Source of the DNA: JANQRV01 sp964533785
Lineage (GTDB): Bacteria > Bacteroidota > Bacteroidia > Chitinophagales > Saprospiraceae
Reading direction: 5' to 3'
Assembly: GCA_964533785.1 (NCBI GenBank)
Contig: CAZHNG010000264.1
Coordinates: 1 to 9,716 of the forward strand
DNA length: 9,716 nucleotides
Shown: piece by piece, positions 6,015 through 9,716 of the stretch
How the letters are laid out: every line of letters begins with the position of its first letter
Position numbering within the stretch: the stretch's first letter is position 1
The notes under the pieces: generated by a model
Told to the model about the DNA's origin: nothing
The model's database searches: none
The model's input: only the letters and a program-made list of their open reading frames with translations
Position numbers and translations under genes: made by a program

Positions 6015-6437
6015 ATGAACCTTATAAGAAGATCAAATTTGAATTTCCCTTCATTGGTGAATGAGTTTTTGAAAGATGATTTCTTCAACGTGGAAAGACC
6101 AAAATTTGAGTCGATGCCCGCCGTTAACGTCAAAGAAGACGATAATCATTACGAATTGGAAGTTGCCATTCCGGGTTTTGACAAGAATGACATCAACGTC
6201 GAAGTGAAAGACAATACCTTGACCATCTCTTCTGAGCATAAAGAAAGCACAGAAGACAAAGAAGAGGGCAAGTACAGACGTAGAGAATTCAGCTTCCGCT
6301 CCTTCAAAAGGATGTTCCACCTGCCCAAGACCGTCAATAAAGATGAGATTAAAGCAGACTACAAAGATGGTATCTTGCACGTGAACATTCCCAAAGCGGA
6401 AAAGCGAGAAGACATCAAGCGAATTGAGATTGGCTAA
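6015..6437 (+). CDS. hsp20: Small heat-shock protein, Hsp20/alpha-crystallin family
   Basis: This 140-residue protein has the standard three parts. A short N-terminal arm (MNLIRRSNLNFPSLVNEFLKD) is followed by an alpha-crystallin domain from about residue 35 (MPAVNVKEDDNHYELEVAIPGF) to about 127. That domain contains the conserved YRRREFSFRSFKRMFHLP loop strand and the family hallmark near 115-124 (ADYKDGILHVNIPK). The C-terminus has the I-x-I motif (IEI at 137-139) that docks into neighbouring subunits. Such proteins form ATP-independent oligomers that bind unfolding proteins and pass them to DnaK-ClpB for refolding, which fits the clpB gene immediately downstream. A strong terminator at 6476-6510 separates the two, so they are probably not one simple operon. 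The ATG follows an A-rich leader (AACTAAGTAATT) lacking a Shine-Dalgarno site, usual for this phylum. Confidence 0.96.
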   Translation: MNLIRRSNLNFPSLVNEFLKDDFFNVERPKFESMPAVNVKEDDNHYELEVAIPGFDKNDINVEVKDNTLTISSEHKESTEDKEEGKYRRREFSFRSFKRMFHLPKTVNKDEIKADYKDGILHVNIPKAEKREDIKRIEIG

Positions 6438-6475
6438 AACAAGCCATTGGGCAATTAGGTAAAAATGAATTTGTC

Positions 6476-6510
6476 AAAGCCCAACGGGAGCATTCCAGTT
6501 GGGCTTTTTT
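6476..6510 (+). terminator. Intrinsic terminator after hsp20
   Basis: AAAGCCCAAC (6476-6485) pairs perfectly with GTTGGGCTTT (6498-6507) around a 12-base loop. A run of six T at 6505-6510 overlaps the end of the stem. This is the clearest terminator in the window and lies 39 bases after the hsp20 stop. Confidence 0.9.
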
Positions 6511-6540
6511 GATGTTAAATGTTAGGATCATCATCAACTA

Positions 6541-6616
6541 TGAGTTTTAAATCAAGAGAATTGCTTCGGACAGTGTCCTTGATTGCTCCAACTCAACTTA
6601 TAGTGTATTTCCACTA
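6541..6616 (+). promoter_or_regulatory. Nested dyad symmetry in the clpB upstream region
   Basis: Three inverted repeats are nested around base 6573 or close to it: TGAGTT/AACTCA (6541-6546 with 6590-6595), ATCAAG/CTTGAT (6551-6556 with 6578-6583), and inside these GGACA-G-TGTCC (6568-6578). The middle and inner pairs share base 6578, so they are alternative or sequential. A separate small hairpin, TAGTG-N6-CACTA (6601-6616), follows. There is no T-run, so this is not a terminator. It may be a regulator site or a leader RNA structure. An exact TATAAT lies further down at 6672-6677 without a good -35 partner. Confidence 0.45.
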
Positions 6617-6714
6617 CATAGATTGAATATCTGGCATTTAATTTCTCACTTACTTACCAACCTGCTTGGTCTATAATTCGTTGTATCAATAAGTGTAAAA
6701 AAACAATAGTAAAA

Positions 6715-9348
6715 ATGAATTTAAATAACCTAACGATAAAAGCTCAGGAAGCGGTTCAGCGCGCCCAGTTTATAGCCACTGAAAAACAGCACCAGGCGAT
6801 CGAGAACGGGCATTTGTTGAAAGGTATTCTGGAGGTAGATGAAAATGTAACCCCTTTCGTGATCAAAAAATTGGGCGTTAATTTTTCAATTATCAAGCAG
6901 GCAGTAGACCGTATGGTAGATTCTTACCCTACCGTTTCCGGCGGCAATCAGTACCTTTCGCGCAATGCTACTACTACCTTGCAAAAGGCAGGGTCTTACC
7001 TGAAAGAATTTGGAGATGAGTACATCGCCATAGAACACCTTTTGCTGGCGCTACTGAATGTTAATGATGAAGTGGCCCGGCTGTTAAAAGATAGCGGCAT
7101 CAGCGAAAAAGACTTAAAAGCAGCCATTGTCGATCTAAGAAAAGGGCAACGCGTAACTTCCAGCTCTGCGGAAGCCAGTTATAATGCCCTGAATAAATAT
7201 GCCGTCAATCTAAACGAACGCGCCCGGAGCGGAAAACTGGACCCGGTAATCGGCCGTGAAGAAGAAATTCGACGCGTGTTGCACATTTTAGCACGCAGAA
7301 CCAAGAACAACCCGATTTTGATCGGTGAACCCGGCGTAGGTAAAACGGCTATCGTAGAAGGATTGGCACACCGGATCGTGAATGGGGACATTCCAGAAGA
7401 CCTCCGGGATAAGGAGATCTATGCACTGGATATGGGAGCATTGATTGCTGGTGCCAAATACCAGGGGGAATTCGAAGAACGTCTTAAATCGGTGATCAAC
7501 GAGGTCGTAAGCGCGGAAGGAGAAATGTTTCTCTTCATCGATGAGATCCATACGCTCGTAGGAGCCGGTAAAACCCAAGGTGCCATGGATGCAGCCAATA
7601 TTTTGAAGCCGGCCCTGGCCAGAGGAGATTTAAGAGCTATCGGTGCTACTACATTAAAGGAATACCAGAAGTATTTTGAATCAGATAAAGCCCTTGAACG
7701 CCGTTTTCAAAATGTATTGGTGGATGAGCCGAATGAAGAAGACGCCGTTTCCATCCTCCGGGGCTTAAAAGAGCGTTACGAAACGCACCACAAGATCAAT
7801 ATCAAAGACGAAGCGATCGTCGCTGCGGTACAATTATCCAGCCGCTACATTACCGACCGCTTTTTGCCGGATAAGGCGATTGACCTGATCGACGAAGCTG
7901 CTGCCCGTCTTAGATTAGAGATGAACTCGATGCCGGAGGAACTCGATGAAGTAGAACGCAAGATCCGGCAACTGGAAATTGAACGGGAAGCGATGAAACG
8001 CGAAAGTGATGATGTCAAGATCCAGCAATTGAACGAAGAGTTGGCCAACCTGGAAGACAGCAGGAATGCCTTGCGCGCCCGTTGGGAAAGCGAGCGGGAA
8101 GTAGTTTTAGGCATTCAACAGGCCAAACAGGAAATCGAACAACTGAAAAATGACGGTGCGCGGGCAGAACGCGAAGGAAACTTCAGCCAGGCCGCTGAAA
8201 TCCGCTACGGAAAAATCCCCGAAGTAGAGAACAGGCTTAAATCTTTCCAGGATGAACTGGAACAAATGCAGGTAAATCGCAACTTACTGGTAAAAGAGGA
8301 AGTCGAAGCAGAAGACATCGCCCAAATTGTTGCCAAGTGGACCGGCATTCCCGTATCCCGGATGATGCAAAGCGAACGCGACAAACTCATCCACCTGGAA
8401 GATGAATTGCACAAAAGAGTAGTTGGTCAGGACGAAGCGATCGAAGCAGTTTCTGACGCTATCCGTCGTAGCCGCACCGGTTTGTCGGATGAGAAAAAGC
8501 CAATTGGCTCTTTCTTATTCTTAGGTACTACAGGAGTAGGTAAAACAGAGCTGGCTAAAGCCCTGGCAGAATACCTCTTCAATGATGAGAATCTCATGAC
8601 CCGGATTGACATGAGTGAGTATCAGGAACGCCACGCCGTTTCACGGTTGGTGGGAGCGCCTCCCGGATACGTGGGTTACGACGAAGGTGGACAGCTAACC
8701 GAAGCCGTCCGTAGAAAACCTTATTCGGTCGTGCTATTGGACGAGATTGAAAAAGCGCACCCGGATGTTTTCAATATCCTTCTACAGGTATTGGATGATG
8801 GCCGGCTAACGGACAACAAGGGCCGGATCGCCAATTTCAAAAACACCATCATCATCATGACCTCGAATATCGGCTCGGATATCATCCGCGACAATTTCGA
8901 GAAGATGGAAACGGGTAAAGAACGAGAAATTGTGGAGAACACCAAAAACCTGGTATTCAATTTATTGAAGCAGAGCGTACGTCCGGAGTTCCTCAACCGT
9001 ATCGATGAAGTGATCATGTTTGAACCACTGACGGCTCAGGATGTCCGCAAGATCGTAGTATTGCAATTAGCGCACGTAAAAGAGATCTTGCGCAAGCAGG
9101 ATATTGAGATCAGCATAACGGAACAAGCTATTGATCGCCTGGCAGAAGAAGGTTTCGATCCCCAATTTGGCGCGAGACCGATCAAGCGGGTCATCCAGAA
9201 GCGGGTACTGAACAACTTGTCGAAGCAATTATTGCTCCATAAAGTTGAACCTGGTAGCACAGTAGTACTGGATGCCTTTGACGATGAATATGTGTTTCGG
9301 GCGCCGTTGGAGAAAGAACAGGTCGTTATGGAGACGCCAGATGCCTGA
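6715..9348 (+). CDS. clpB: ATP-dependent protein disaggregase ClpB
   Basis: At 877 residues this is a full-length ClpB (usual range about 850-880). The N domain (1-150) is followed by NBD1, with Walker A GEPGVGKT (204-211), pore-loop Tyr249 in GAKYQGEFEERL, Walker B Asp276-Glu277 and arginine fingers Arg329/Arg330. The coiled-coil M domain spans about 403-525, the part that contacts DnaK and separates ClpB from shorter ClpA/ClpC proteins. NBD2 has Walker A GTTGVGKT (604-611), pore-loop Tyr652 in GYVGY, Walker B Asp676-Glu677, an arginine finger at Arg762 in RPEFLNRIDE, and sensor-2 Arg821 in FGARPIKR. All catalytic residues are present. The hexamer threads aggregated proteins through its pore and works with DnaK/DnaJ/GrpE; no ClpP-binding tripeptide loop was noticed. 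The neighbour hsp20 supplies the holding step. The start has an A-rich leader without a Shine-Dalgarno site. Confidence 0.98.
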   Translation: MNLNNLTIKAQEAVQRAQFIATEKQHQAIENGHLLKGILEVDENVTPFVIKKLGVNFSIIKQAVDRMVDSYPTVSGGNQYLSRNATTTLQKAGSYLKEFGDEYIAIEHLLLALLNVNDEVARLLKDSGISEKDLKAAIVDLRKGQRVTSSSAEASYNALNKYAVNLNERARSGKLDPVIGREEEIRRVLHILARRTKNNPILIGEPGVGKTAIVEGLAHRIVNGDIPEDLRDKEIYALDMGALIAGAKYQGEFEERLKSVINEVVSAEGEMFLFIDEIHTLVGAGKTQGAMDAANILKPALARGDLRAIGATTLKEYQKYFESDKALERRFQNVLVDEPNEEDAVSILRGLKERYETHHKINIKDEAIVAAVQLSSRYITDRFLPDKAIDLIDEAAARLRLEMNSMPEELDEVERKIRQLEIEREAMKRESDDVKIQQLNEELANLEDSRNALRARWESEREVVLGIQQAKQEIEQLKNDGARAEREGNFSQAAEIRYGKIPEVENRLKSFQDELEQMQVNRNLLVKEEVEAEDIAQIVAKWTGIPVSRMMQSERDKLIHLEDELHKRVVGQDEAIEAVSDAIRRSRTGLSDEKKPIGSFLFLGTTGVGKTELAKALAEYLFNDENLMTRIDMSEYQERHAVSRLVGAPPGYVGYDEGGQLTEAVRRKPYSVVLLDEIEKAHPDVFNILLQVLDDGRLTDNKGRIANFKNTIIIMTSNIGSDIIRDNFEKMETGKEREIVENTKNLVFNLLKQSVRPEFLNRIDEVIMFEPLTAQDVRKIVVLQLAHVKEILRKQDIEISITEQAIDRLAEEGFDPQFGARPIKRVIQKRVLNNLSKQLLLHKVEPGSTVVLDAFDDEYVFRAPLEKEQVVMETPDA

Positions 9349-9364
9349 GGCTAGTGCCTCGGGC
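9343..9364 (+). other. Hairpin containing the clpB stop codon
   Basis: GCCTGAGGC (9343-9351) pairs with GCCTCGGGC (9356-9364) around a TAGT loop, nine pairs including one G-T wobble. The clpB TGA is inside the left arm. It is followed by AAAAA instead of T, so it is not a standard terminator on the plus strand. It could protect the mRNA 3' end or be a repeat-type element. Confidence 0.5.
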
Positions 9365-9716
9365 AAAAACCTCCGAAGATTTAGGCGCTGACTTTTCCCG
9401 ATCGCTATTGGTAGACTTTTGATGTTCATCGTCTCCAGGTAAGTGCATTAACCCTTTTATCCGTTGCTCGTCCAAGTCTCTGACTGTGACGTCAAAACTC
9501 GTAAGTCTCTGATTTTTATTGCCTATTGAGTCAGAGACTCGCGAGTTTCGCGGCATCGAGACATCTCTTGTGAGCATTTATAAATTATTTATGAACGTAC
9601 CTACTGACCATCCTTATGAGGCTTTGCTCCGATCAATAACCTTCGCCCCAACCCCATAAACCACCAGATAATGCTATACTTTTATTAGCCCCTCAATTAT
9701 ATAATTTCATTCAATT
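9349..9716. other. 368-bp terminal non-coding stretch after clpB
   Basis: No convincing gene is seen on either strand. Besides the stop-codon hairpin and the three-copy repeat, there is an AT-rich patch (ATTTATAAAT palindrome near 9577-9586) and no recognised promoter. A gene may begin just beyond the right edge. Confidence 0.6.
9467..9548. repeat. Three-copy 15-bp unit forming a long hairpin after clpB
   Basis: A unit close to CTCGTAAGTCTCTGA appears three times: CTCGTCCAAGTCTCTGA (9467-9483), CTCGTAAGTCTCTGA (9498-9512), and an inverted copy TCAGAGACTCGCGAG (9531-9545, 13 of 15 matching). The second and inverted copies fold into a stem of 9495-9512 with 9531-9548: AAACTCG/CGAGTTT and AGTCTCTGA/TCAGAGACT, split by a 2x2 internal loop, with an 18-base loop. 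The first and inverted copies can instead pair perfectly over 11 bp (9475-9485 with 9529-9539), so two foldings compete. The palindromes TGACGTCA (9487-9494) and ACTCGCGAGT (9537-9546) are embedded. Confidence 0.85.

Noticed and set aside
6051..6380. Minus-strand frame of 109 codons across hsp20
   Set aside because: It is fully antisense to a clear alpha-crystallin gene and has low-complexity hydrophobic composition, so it is a shadow frame.
6015..9348. hsp20-clpB as a single operon
   Set aside because: A strong intrinsic terminator at 6476-6510 and a 277-base gap separate them. Read-through is possible but not supported.
9326..9577. Minus-strand open frame of 83 codons after clpB
   Set aside because: It overlaps the clpB 3' end and is built largely from the hairpin repeat. 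There is no recognisable domain and no promoter or start context.

Overview
The window looks like chromosomal DNA from a member of the Bacteroidota, probably a gliding or Saprospiria/Chitinophagia-type lineage. The evidence is two secreted proteins with two different type IX secretion (T9SS) sorting domains, a LolA-like periplasmic carrier, leaders that are AT-rich and mostly lack Shine-Dalgarno sites, and possible promoters of the TTG...TAnnTTTG kind. The lineage is inferred from protein families and not from any marker gene.

Layout, left to right. Bases 1-1616 (minus) hold the first 538 codons of Lon protease; the 3' part lies outside the window. Bases 1617-1980 are non-coding. They contain a perfect 10-bp dyad lying over a possible lon promoter, then a long imperfect palindrome (core 1757-1911, weaker arms out to 1735-1938). 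Next come a minus-strand LolA-family gene (1981-2667), a divergent intergenic region, a YbaB/EbfC nucleoid protein gene (2864-3184, plus) and a LamG-domain surface protein with a type B T9SS C-terminus (3302-4561, plus). This last gene converges on a minus-strand secreted protein with a type A T9SS C-terminus (4816-5694); a 7-bp tandem repeat and a weak hairpin lie between the two. Bases 5695-6014 form the regulatory region for a small heat-shock protein (6015-6437, plus), which ends at a strong intrinsic terminator. After a structured 200-bp leader comes a complete clpB (6715-9348, plus). The remaining 368 bases have no convincing gene but contain a strong hairpin built from three copies of a 15-bp unit.

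Functionally, three proteostasis genes bracket envelope genes. Lon degrades damaged proteins, Hsp20 holds unfolding proteins in a form that can be re-solubilised, and ClpB with DnaK (not in the window) pulls aggregates apart. LolA and the two T9SS cargo proteins belong to envelope biogenesis and surface display. No defence island, CRISPR array, transposase, tRNA or rRNA was seen. The genes are ordinary, and the unusual content is in the non-coding DNA: the roughly 155-200-bp palindrome between lolA and lon, and the hairpin repeat cluster after clpB.
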